Assembly: GCA_964527315.1 (NCBI GenBank)
Contig: CAZGOQ010000016.1
Span: forward strand, 1-27,182
Direction: 5' to 3'
Length of the DNA: 27,182 nucleotides
Source of the DNA: HGM13006 sp964527315
Lineage (GTDB): Bacteria > Bacillota > Clostridia > Oscillospirales > Oscillospiraceae
Shown here: piece after piece, positions 1-6,705 of the stretch
How the letters are laid out: every line of letters begins with the position of its first letter
Position numbering within the stretch: the stretch's first letter is position 1
Translations under genes and position numbers: made by a program
The notes under the pieces: model-generated
The model's input: only the letters and a program-made list of their open reading frames with translations
Databases searched by the model: none
Told to the model about the DNA's origin: nothing

Positions 1-1010
1 TGCTGATCGTCTGGGTCGGCGGACACGGTGTGGATGCCGGAAATGTGCAGGTCGGTGACCTGACGGCTTTCATTACCTATTCGATGGTCATTATCATGAG
101 TTTTTTGATGCTCTCCATGATTTCAATTATGTTGCCCCGTGCGGGAATTGCCGCCGATCGAATCGAGGACGTATTGGACACAGACATATCGCTGAGCGAT
201 ATTGCCGAGCCGAGGGACAATGAGTTGAAAGATTTGAAAGGTGTTCTTACCTTTTCTGATGTTTCCTTTGTCTATCCCGGCGCTGAACTTCCGGTGCTGG
301 AGCATATCTCCTTTACGGCGGAACCCGGAAAAACCACTGCCATCATCGGTTCAACCGGAAGTGGAAAATCCACATTGCTTCACTTAATTCCCCGATTTTA
401 TGATGTGACAGAAGGGAGTATTACGCTCGACGGTGTGGATATTCGCGAAATCAGCCAGAAAAAGCTGCGCGAGTGTATCGGATATGTTCCGCAAAAAGGA
501 ATGCTGTTTTCGGGTACGATTGAGAGCAATTTGAAATATGCCGGAGAGCAGATTTCCGATGAGGATATGCAAACTGCCGCCGAAATTGCACAGGCGACTG
601 AGTTTATCGAATCAAAAGCAGACGGTTATCAATCGGCAATTGCGCAGAACGGTTCCAATGTATCCGGCGGGCAGCGGCAGAGACTTTCCTTTGCCCGCGC
701 CATTGCGAAGCACCCGAAGATTTTCCTGTTTGATGACTCATTTTCCGCACTCGACTACAAAACCGACGCGGCGCTTCGCCGCGCATTGACAAGTCAGGTA
801 CAGGACGCCACAGTACTCATTGTAGCGCAGAGAATTTCCACCATCCTGAACGCCGATCAGATCCTGGTAATGGAGGAAGGCTGCATTGTGGGAAAAGGAA
901 CGCATAAAGAACTGCTGGCAAGCTGTGAAACCTACATGGAGATTGTCAGAGGGCAGCTTTCAGAAGATGAGATTCAGAGCGCATTAAAAGGGGGCGAGGA
1001 AAATGCCTGA
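1..1010 (+). CDS. Heterodimeric ABC exporter, first subunit (5'-truncated; degenerate ATPase site)
   Basis: This is the C-terminal part of a TM-NBD half-transporter; the frame is open to the left edge (first full codon at base 3), so the start lies outside. What remains is the last membrane segment (about residues 11-35 counted from the GTG at base 30) and a full nucleotide-binding domain: Walker A GSTGSGKST (107-115), Q-loop Gln155, signature VSGGQ (211-215), Walker B IFLFDD (231-236). The catalytic Glu after Walker B is Asp (D236) and the H-loop His is Gln (Q267, in IVAQR). These are the substitutions expected of the degenerate member of heterodimeric exporters of the TM287/288, LmrCD and BmrCD type. 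Its stop overlaps the start of the partner by 8 bases, so the two are almost certainly co-translated. It probably exports drugs, lipids or peptides across the cytoplasmic membrane; the substrate cannot be read from sequence. Confidence 0.93.
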   Translation, partial: LIVWVGGHGVDAGNVQVGDLTAFITYSMVIIMSFLMLSMISIMLPRAGIAADRIEDVLDTDISLSDIAEPRDNELKDLKGVLTFSDVSFVYPGAELPVLEHISFTAEPGKTTAIIGSTGSGKSTLLHLIPRFYDVTEGSITLDGVDIREISQKKLRECIGYVPQKGMLFSGTIESNLKYAGEQISDEDMQTAAEIAQATEFIESKADGYQSAIAQNGSNVSGGQRQRLSFARAIAKHPKIFLFDDSFSALDYKTDAALRRALTSQVQDATVLIVAQRISTILNADQILVMEEGCIVGKGTHKELLASCETYMEIVRGQLSEDEIQSALKGGEENA

Positions 1011-2826
1011 GACAGGAAAGCCGATGGGCAGACGCGGAGGATTTGCCGGTGAAAAAGCGAAAGATTTTAAAGGAACGATAAGAAATCTTCTCCGTTATAT
1101 GGGTGTGTACAAAATCGCGCTGGCAGCTGTGGTTGTATTTGCAGTGGCCTCAACTGTTCTGAACGTCATTGGACCAAAGATTTTAGGCAACGCCACCACT
1201 GAACTGTTTAACGGCGTGTTTGCCAAACTGTCCGGCACCGGAAGCATTGATTTTGAAAAAATCGGTATGATCCTGCTGACTTTGATGGGCATTTATGTTC
1301 TGTGTGCCGTTCTTTCCTTCGTGCAGGGCTGGATCATGACGCAGATGTCCCAAAAGATGAGTTTCCGGATGCGCAAGGACATCAGTGAGAAAATCAACCG
1401 TATGCCGCTTTCCTATTTTGAACGCAATGCAGTGGGCGATATCCTATCCCGTATCACCAATGATGTGGATACGCTGGGAATGTCCTTCAATCAGTCCGTC
1501 ACGCAACTGATTACCTCAGTGTGTACGTTAATCGGCGTTCTGGTGATGATGCTGTCGATTTCTCCCCTCATGACGCTGATTACGGTTCTCATTCTTCCCG
1601 CTTCCATCCTTCTTGTAGCCGGAATTGTAAAAAAATCACAGAAATATTTTGTGGCGCAGCAAGAATATCTGGGCAAGATTGACGGACAGATCGAGGAAAC
1701 TTTTTCGGGCCATGATGTAGTCAAGGCTTTCAATCGCGAAGATGCGGAACTTGCGGAGTTCGGCAAAACGAACGGGATCCTTTTTGAATCGGCATGGAAA
1801 AGCCAGTTCCTGTCAGGCCTCATGCAGCCAATCATGAACTTTGTGAGCAATCTTGGTTATGTAGCAGTGGCTGTGGTGGGCGCTATGCTTGCTGCGGCGG
1901 GAACGATAGACATCGGCGATATTGTCGCATTTGTCCAGTATGTCAAACGTTTTACCCAGCCAATCACACAGATGGCGCAGGTTTCCAATATGCTCCAATC
2001 CACGGCAGCGGCTGCGGAGCGCATCTTCTTATTCCTGGACGAGGAGGAAGAAGTGCAGACAACCGAAAATCCCGTTGACCCGGCGGAAATCAAGGGAGAA
2101 GTTTCTTTTGAACATGTCCGCTTTGGCTATACGCCGGATAAGGTCGTCATTCATGATTTCAATAGCAATATCAAGTCAGGACAAATGGTGGCAATTGTCG
2201 GCCCCACCGGCGCTGGCAAGACAACCCTGGTCAAACTGCTGATGCGATTCTACGATGTTAATTCCGGCTGCATCCGTCTAAACGGTCACGCGGTAGGCGA
2301 TTTTGACCGAAACTCCCTTCGCAGCGGGTTTGGCATGGTGCTTCAAGACACATGGCTGTTCAAGGGGACGATTATGGAGAATATCCGGTACGGCCGTCTC
2401 AATGCGACCGATGAAGAAGTGATCCACGCTGCAAAATTGGCGCGTGCCGATAAATTTATCCGCTCCCTGCCGGATGGATACCAGATGGAGATCAACGAGG
2501 AAGCCTCCAACATTTCTCAGGGGCAAAAGCAGCTTCTGACCATTGCCCGTGCGATTTTGGCCGACAATCCGATCATGATTCTGGACGAGGCCACATCTTC
2601 TGTAGATACCCGAACCGAGCATTTGATCCAGGCCGCAATGGATGAACTGCTCAAAGGCCGCACCTCATTTGTCATTGCTCATCGGCTTTCCACGATTCGC
2701 AACGCCGATTTGATTCTGGTGATGAAGGATGGAGATATTGTCGAGAAGGGCAACCATCAGGAACTTTTGGAAAAAGGCGGTTTCTACGCAGAACTTTACA
2801 ATGCGCAGTTTGAACAGGTTGGATGA
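1003..2826 (+). CDS. Heterodimeric ABC exporter, second subunit (TM-NBD)
   Basis: A complete 607-residue half-transporter with a basic N-terminus, six predicted membrane segments (roughly residues 35-325) and an NBD. Walker A is GPTGAGKTT (400-408), the Walker B motif IMILDE carries the catalytic Glu529, and the H-loop His is H560 (VIAHR). The signature is NISQGQ (503-508) rather than LSGGQ. In heterodimeric exporters the consensus catalytic site uses this subunit's Walker B with the partner's good signature, while the degenerate site pairs the partner's Asp/Gln with this altered signature. The two proteins therefore complement each other as expected of one asymmetric pump. The start ATG overlaps the upstream stop region and is preceded by a GGGGGCGAGG ribosome site. 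Substrate unknown; multidrug or lipid export is the usual family role. Confidence 0.95.
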   Translation: MPETGKPMGRRGGFAGEKAKDFKGTIRNLLRYMGVYKIALAAVVVFAVASTVLNVIGPKILGNATTELFNGVFAKLSGTGSIDFEKIGMILLTLMGIYVLCAVLSFVQGWIMTQMSQKMSFRMRKDISEKINRMPLSYFERNAVGDILSRITNDVDTLGMSFNQSVTQLITSVCTLIGVLVMMLSISPLMTLITVLILPASILLVAGIVKKSQKYFVAQQEYLGKIDGQIEETFSGHDVVKAFNREDAELAEFGKTNGILFESAWKSQFLSGLMQPIMNFVSNLGYVAVAVVGAMLAAAGTIDIGDIVAFVQYVKRFTQPITQMAQVSNMLQSTAAAAERIFLFLDEEEEVQTTENPVDPAEIKGEVSFEHVRFGYTPDKVVIHDFNSNIKSGQMVAIVGPTGAGKTTLVKLLMRFYDVNSGCIRLNGHAVGDFDRNSLRSGFGMVLQDTWLFKGTIMENIRYGRLNATDEEVIHAAKLARADKFIRSLPDGYQMEINEEASNISQGQKQLLTIARAILADNPIMILDEATSSVDTRTEHLIQAAMDELLKGRTSFVIAHRLSTIRNADLILVMKDGDIVEKGNHQELLEKGGFYAELYNAQFEQVG

Positions 2827-3084
2827 TCACACCAGACTGAAAAGCAGCAACATATTTGAAGAAAATGTTGTACCTTATGGCACAGGCTTTCGATCGGCAA
2901 GGGACTATCCAAAAATCGGAAAGAGAAGTTCCTGCTTCCGGTATTGTCTTTGCTTGCTCCGGAGAAAAGAGTCATTTGCAATTGGTTATTGCATAAATCG
3001 TGTCGTTTAATGCTTTCTTCACTGCTTCAGATTTCATATTAATCGTTCTCTTCTTCGCTGCGCTCCTTTTGCAAAAATAGTGTT
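2827..3084. other. Intergenic stretch without an intact gene
   Basis: No convincing complete coding frame lies between the ABC exporter and the hairpin at 3085. On the minus strand a short frame opens at 3037 and breaks after 21 codons (listed separately as a possible transposase remnant). Nothing else with a ribosome site and a plausible protein is visible. Confidence 0.5.
2900..3037 (-). pseudogene. Possible remnant of a transposase N-terminus
   Basis: On the minus strand an ATG at 3037 opens a frame beginning MKSEAVKKALNDTIYAITNC, stopped by TGA at 2972-2974. Shifting frame just after the stop gives a basic stretch (FLRSKQRQYRKQELLF) at the place where clostridial IS4-like transposases, as I remember them, have an F-x-R-N-P-x-K-x-F-x-R-x-R-K-L stretch. 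The helix-rich start resembles the N-terminus of those transposases. The rest of the protein is absent. The call rests on remembered family pattern, not on an alignment; chance resemblance is possible. Confidence 0.3.
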
Positions 3085-3130
3085 GGGACTGTCTCTACGA
3101 TGAATTCATCGTTTTGAGACAGTCCCCTTT
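3085..3130 (+). terminator. Long hairpin with nested palindrome followed by T-tract
   Basis: Arms GGGACTGTCTC (3085-3095) and GAGACAGTCCC (3116-3126) pair perfectly over 11 bp. Inside the loop lies a separate perfect 16-bp palindrome, ACGATGAATTCATCGT (3097-3112). A CTTTT and a later GGTTTTT follow. It could end ABC exporter transcripts 260 bp after the stop, but the arms nearly match the hairpin at the left edge of the recombinase element (24861-24890), so it may instead be a mobile-element end. Confidence 0.65.
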
Positions 3131-3208
3131 TGGTTTTTGTAAATGTTCTGTTTCAGATGATTTGTTGCAGTTTCTGATTTGACTGGCCCTTTACGGCGCG
3201 TGCTTTTT

Positions 3209-3622
3209 TTATTCCTTCAACATCAATGCTCCGGTAGGGCAAGTATGGACGCAGGCAGGGAGCAGTCCTTCCCGCAGCCGGCCGGAGCAGCCGTCACACT
3301 TAATTGCTTTTCCTGTTCCCGGCGTTCTGGAGATCACATGGAGCGGGCAGACCGTTTGACAGTTGCCGCACCCAATACAGCGTTCCTCGTCCAGCACCAC
3401 GAAGCCCAGATCATTCCGGAAAATGGAACCTTGCGGACACTTGTCCATACATTTACCGCAGTGAATACAGCCTACGGAGAAAAATTGGACCGGGTTTTCT
3501 CTGATCTCCACATACCGCAGGGGTGCTTGTCCCAATATTGTTTGAATGTCCCGCTGGTCGAGACAGGCAATCTGACAGGCCCCGCAGCCGGTGCACTTGT
3601 CCTTGTCAAATAAAATTCTCAT
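3209..3622 (-). CDS. Ferredoxin-like iron-sulfur electron-transfer subunit of a molybdoenzyme
   Basis: A 137-residue DmsB/HycB-like protein with sixteen cysteines in four sets: C10/C13/C16/C20, C52/C55/C58/C62, C82/C85/C88/C92 and C109/C112/C124/C128. This is the pattern of a four-[4Fe-4S] electron-relay subunit of DMSO-reductase-family enzymes. The chosen ATG (3620-3622) overlaps the stop of the catalytic gene as ATGA, which fixes the start at MRILFDKDKC rather than twelve codons upstream. There is no signal peptide or membrane anchor, so it should sit in the cytoplasm with its partner, passing electrons to or from an unidentified carrier. It is shorter than typical DmsB (about 200 residues), lacking extended loops. 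Confidence 0.92.
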   Translation of the reverse strand: MRILFDKDKCTGCGACQIACLDQRDIQTILGQAPLRYVEIRENPVQFFSVGCIHCGKCMDKCPQGSIFRNDLGFVVLDEERCIGCGNCQTVCPLHVISRTPGTGKAIKCDGCSGRLREGLLPACVHTCPTGALMLKE

Positions 3623-5745
3623 TTTGCAGTCTCCTTTTCTATGGCGCAGCGGATGCACCGATAGCCTGGGAAACCGGAATAGGGATCTCGGTGGTTGATA
3701 TCCAGCAGCCGGTTGGCATCCGCTTCTCGATAGCCATGATACAGGCTGACCATTCCCTCCGGCATAGTTTTTGTCGGATTAGCCAGCACGGAAACACGAT
3801 TGCTGGCTGTCCTTATGGAGATGCTGTCACCCTTTTTGACGTCGATTTTTTCTGCGTCTTCCAGGCTGATATCCGCCATAACCTCCGACCGCAAAGATCT
3901 TGCGCTTGGACAGTCATGCAGCCGGGAATGCAGTCCGCCGGGAATGCGGATACCGGTGGATAAGATCAGCGGATAGCGTTCCGGATCCGCATCGTCTTCC
4001 GAGGGACGGTAGGTGGGAAGGGGATCCAAATTCGGATCTCCCAGTTCTTTTATGATCTGAGATTCCAATTCGAATTTTCCAGAAGGCGTTTGAAATCCGT
4101 GTTGCCCTACCGGCTTGATGTCCAGACCCTCTATTTTTTGCGGCAACTCTGGATGCCGCTTCAGTATATCCAGATCAATGGGCGTATTTTGAAGCATATA
4201 ACGAAGACAGGTATCTGTATCCGATGTGATCAGCGGGTCTGAAATTTCCAGTTTCCGGGCCAGCTCAAAAATAATTGCATCATCCCGCCAGGACTGGTAG
4301 AGAGGCGCGATCACAGGCTCCGTATACTGGACATACCCACCGCCAAATACTTTAAATTCTCCCCGTTCATAGGACGTGCAGGCCGGAAGTACGAGATCCG
4401 CATATCGGGCGCTGTCTGTCAAAAACAAATCCACATCCACAAAGAACTCCAGTTCCTTTAACGCCTGCTCCATCTGATCGGATCCGGGGAACATCCGGAA
4501 ATTCATCCCGTGGGCGTACAGTGCCCGCAATGGGTAGGGGTCGCCATTTAAAATCGCTCGGGGCAGATCACAGGCCTGCATTTCTCCAATTAGTCGACTC
4601 CACAGGGGAAACCGCCGGCAGCCAATGGGAACCGGGCCGTTTTTTGGACGACATTCTACGGAAAACTTTGGTTCCAGTGTTTCAAAGCCGCCGACAGAAT
4701 GAGCGTAAGTCAGCGGCGTCGGAATCATGCCGCCCTTGCGGTCATAGCTGCCGGTGATGGCGCATAAGGCCATCACTGCCCTGTGGTTTTGCATCCCATT
4801 TTTAAAATGTACCAGAGATGCATTGGACGGGTTGATAGCCAGAGGACCGTTTTCGCCAATGAGTCTTGCCGCCAGACGAATTTTTTCCGATGGAAGGCCA
4901 GTCAGTTCCGCCGTCCGCTCCAGTGTAAAGGAGTTTACATATTCCTTGTATTGCTCAAAGCCATACACCTTCTTCTCAATGTAATTCGGATCAATCCATC
5001 CGTTTTTGATCAGTTCCCGGCCAAGACCCAGCGCCAGCGCACCGTCTGTGCCGGGTCGGACACGGAGATACAGGTCGCAGTTCAGGGCAGCCGGAGTGAT
5101 CCTCGGATCTACAATGATCACTTTCATGCCCCTGCCTCTGTTTTTTTGTAGTCCGCCGTTCATTAAATAGCTGGAAATGCCGGGATTGGCGCAAAAGCCC
5201 AAAAACACACCGGCGTTGTTCAGATCCGGCTGCACCATTTCCGCCCCTGTCGCGCATTTCCAGGAGAGCATGGTGGAAGTAAAGCAGGAGGAAGACTCAC
5301 TGCCGTAATTGACGGAGCCAAAGCAGTAGGCCAATCGCTGCAAAAACGGACGGTACCACTTGCTATAACCGGAATAAAAGGCCACGCTGGAAGCTCCGGA
5401 TTCTCCTTTCATCTGGTTCAGCCTGGAAGCAATTTCTTCCAGCGCCTCTTCCCAGGAGATAGCTTCAAACTGCCCGACGCCTTTTGGACCGGTTCGGCGC
5501 AGCGGACTCTGGATCCGATCTTTCCGGTATACATAATCTCTGGCTACCAATCCTCTGGCGCAAAGCTTTCCCCGATTGGTGGGGTGGCTGTCTGTACCCT
5601 CCACCTTGATGATCTTCCCGCTTTTTACATAGCAAGTCACGCCGCAGTGAGGCCCCGGCGCACAGATATCACAAAATGTGTTTTTAAGAGAAATGCCGGT
5701 ATCTTCACCTGGCAGCTTTGCCGCAAGGCGTTCTTTGGTGGTCAT
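3619..5745 (-). CDS. Molybdopterin-dependent oxidoreductase, catalytic subunit (DMSO reductase superfamily)
   Basis: A 708-residue molybdo/tungsto-pterin oxidoreductase. The N-terminal cluster domain has C25, C28, C34 (or C38) and C62 (LCARG), as for a [4Fe-4S] centre next to the cofactor. The molybdopterin domains follow, and the C-terminal dinucleotide-binding domain (about 590-700) includes the ILSTG and HSRLHDCPS stretches. The likely metal ligand is C154 in SSSCFTST; this is inferred from its place in the family, not proven. No Tat signal is present, so the enzyme is cytoplasmic. The gene is translated with the Fe-S subunit (4-base overlap), but no membrane anchor, maturation chaperone or cofactor-synthesis gene is adjacent. 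Substrate is not deducible; many gut relatives reduce N- or S-oxides or dehydroxylate catechols. The ribosome site is GGGAGG before the ATG. Confidence 0.93.
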   Translation of the reverse strand: MTTKERLAAKLPGEDTGISLKNTFCDICAPGPHCGVTCYVKSGKIIKVEGTDSHPTNRGKLCARGLVARDYVYRKDRIQSPLRRTGPKGVGQFEAISWEEALEEIASRLNQMKGESGASSVAFYSGYSKWYRPFLQRLAYCFGSVNYGSESSSCFTSTMLSWKCATGAEMVQPDLNNAGVFLGFCANPGISSYLMNGGLQKNRGRGMKVIIVDPRITPAALNCDLYLRVRPGTDGALALGLGRELIKNGWIDPNYIEKKVYGFEQYKEYVNSFTLERTAELTGLPSEKIRLAARLIGENGPLAINPSNASLVHFKNGMQNHRAVMALCAITGSYDRKGGMIPTPLTYAHSVGGFETLEPKFSVECRPKNGPVPIGCRRFPLWSRLIGEMQACDLPRAILNGDPYPLRALYAHGMNFRMFPGSDQMEQALKELEFFVDVDLFLTDSARYADLVLPACTSYERGEFKVFGGGYVQYTEPVIAPLYQSWRDDAIIFELARKLEISDPLITSDTDTCLRYMLQNTPIDLDILKRHPELPQKIEGLDIKPVGQHGFQTPSGKFELESQIIKELGDPNLDPLPTYRPSEDDADPERYPLILSTGIRIPGGLHSRLHDCPSARSLRSEVMADISLEDAEKIDVKKGDSISIRTASNRVSVLANPTKTMPEGMVSLYHGYREADANRLLDINHRDPYSGFPGYRCIRCAIEKETAK

Positions 5746-5790
5746 TTCGTTTCCTCCCTTTTAAAAAATTTCATGCCACCATGGCTATGT

Positions 5791-5805
5791 GCCGTCTCCG
5801 ACGGC
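5791..5805. repeat. Short perfect hairpin in molybdoenzyme leader
   Basis: GCCGTC and GACGGC pair over six bases around a three-base loop. It is the third and nearest of three hairpins upstream of the molybdoenzyme start. A T-run follows about 30 bases later on the minus strand (ATTTTTT just before the ribosome site), so a weak attenuator is possible. Confidence 0.5.
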
Positions 5806-5817
5806 AGAGCCAGACAC

Positions 5818-5857
5818 ATATACGCGTCTGCGCGGCAAGGCACGCAGATGCGTATAT
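5818..5857. repeat. Long imperfect hairpin in molybdoenzyme leader
   Basis: Arms 5818-5832 and 5843-5857 (ATATACGC-N-TCTGCG against CGCAGA-N-GCGTATAT) pair over fifteen positions with one mismatch around a ten-base loop. It lies between sigK and the molybdoenzyme operon. No T-tract follows on either strand, so it is not a standard terminator; it may be a leader RNA structure or a protein-binding site. Confidence 0.6.
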
Positions 5858-5866
5858 CATATCCGA

Positions 5867-5894
5867 CCATAAGATATGATAACATATCTTATGG
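5867..5894. repeat. Perfect 12-bp inverted repeat across the sigK stop codon
   Basis: CCATAAGATATG (5867-5878), a four-base loop and CATATCTTATGG (5883-5894) form a perfect AT-rich inverted repeat. It includes the sigK stop codon (5889-5891). Without a T-run it is a poor intrinsic terminator. As DNA it looks like a dyad operator; as RNA it would protect the 3' end of the sigK message. Confidence 0.6.
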
Positions 5895-6581
5895 GGCGGT
5901 GTCACCCTCCATCGCGATTCTCAACTTTTCCAGCGCTCTTTTTTCAATGCGGGACACATAGCTTCTGGAAATATTCAGTCTCTCCGCCACCTCCCGCTGG
6001 GGCAAGGGCTTTCCGCCCGACAGACCGTAGCGCCAGATGATTACCTGTTTTTCCCGCGGCGTCAGGGACTGTTTGAGCAGATCATGCAGCTTTTTTGTTT
6101 CACTGCGCAAATAGGTCTCCAAAAACAGGTCCTCATCGCTGGCAAGGATATCTTCCATGCTCAGTCCACTTCCATCCTTTCCTGTTTCAATGATCTCCGA
6201 CAGAGAGACGTCCCCGGCGCTTTTCCGCTGGGATCGAAAATACATTAAAATTTCATTCTGAATGCACCTTCCCGCATAGGTGGCGAGCCGGGCACCCTTG
6301 CTGCTGTCAAAGGTGGAAATGGCTTTGATCAGGCCAATGGTCCCAATGGAGATCAGATCGTCCTGATCAGAAGCGGACGCATAATATTTTTTTAAAATAT
6401 GCGCTACCAGACGGAGGTTTCGCTCTACCAGAATATTACGGGCTTCCAGGTCTCCTTTGGCGCTTCGTTCCAGATATCGTTTTTCTTCCTGCGCACTGAG
6501 GGGTTTGGGGAAGGAACCGCTTGCAGTGGTCAGCCGCAGGGAATAGAGCAATGTATTGGCAGTGAGCAGCAATGCAAGCAT
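5889..6581 (-). CDS. sigK: Sporulation RNA polymerase sigma-K factor
   Basis: A 230-residue sigma factor for late mother-cell gene expression (coat, cortex and spore maturation). Region 2 covers about residues 50-120 (ARNILVERNLRLVAHILKKY, then YYASASDQDDLISIGTIGLI) and region 4 about 165-222 (LTPREKQVIIWRYGL, then the helix-turn-helix RSYVSRIEKRALEKL). The hydrophobic N-terminus (MLALLLTANTLLYSL) followed by SFPKPLS is the pro-sequence of pro-sigma-K, which SpoIVFB removes in Bacillus. The ATG at 6579-6581 is chosen because GAGGTGA precedes it by five bases and the product then matches the family from its first residue; an upstream in-frame start at 6641 lacks this. The gene is whole, not split by a skin element. 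Confidence 0.95.
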   Translation of the reverse strand: MLALLLTANTLLYSLRLTTASGSFPKPLSAQEEKRYLERSAKGDLEARNILVERNLRLVAHILKKYYASASDQDDLISIGTIGLIKAISTFDSSKGARLATYAGRCIQNEILMYFRSQRKSAGDVSLSEIIETGKDGSGLSMEDILASDEDLFLETYLRSETKKLHDLLKQSLTPREKQVIIWRYGLSGGKPLPQREVAERLNISRSYVSRIEKRALEKLRIAMEGDTAP

Positions 6582-6654
6582 AAAAATCACCTCGGATAAA
6601 GCATATGCCGCCGCTGCTTGTCTCCTTGCCCGGCGCGTCAAAAAAGTTTTTTGG

Positions 6655-6683
6655 TTGCGAATTCTTTCTTTTACCGGTATAAT
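6655..6683 (+). promoter_or_regulatory. Sigma-A promoter for the DUF5662-decarboxylase gene
   Basis: TTGCGA (6655-6660), a 17-base spacer and a consensus TATAAT (6678-6683) lie 22 bases before the GAGGTGA/ATG start at 6706. It sits in the short divergent region shared with sigK. Confidence 0.8.
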
Positions 6684-6705
6684 GATTTTGATTGAGGTGA
6701 GAAAG

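Noticed and set aside
6582..6654. A sigma-E type promoter for sigK (CATATGCT resembles a -10 box).
   Set aside because: No matching -35 element sits at the correct distance, and the -10 match is partial.
6556..6705. Longer N-terminus for the DUF5662 fusion starting at 6556.
   Set aside because: It would run across the sigma-A promoter and antisense to the sigK start; 6706 has a ribosome site and matches the family N-terminus.
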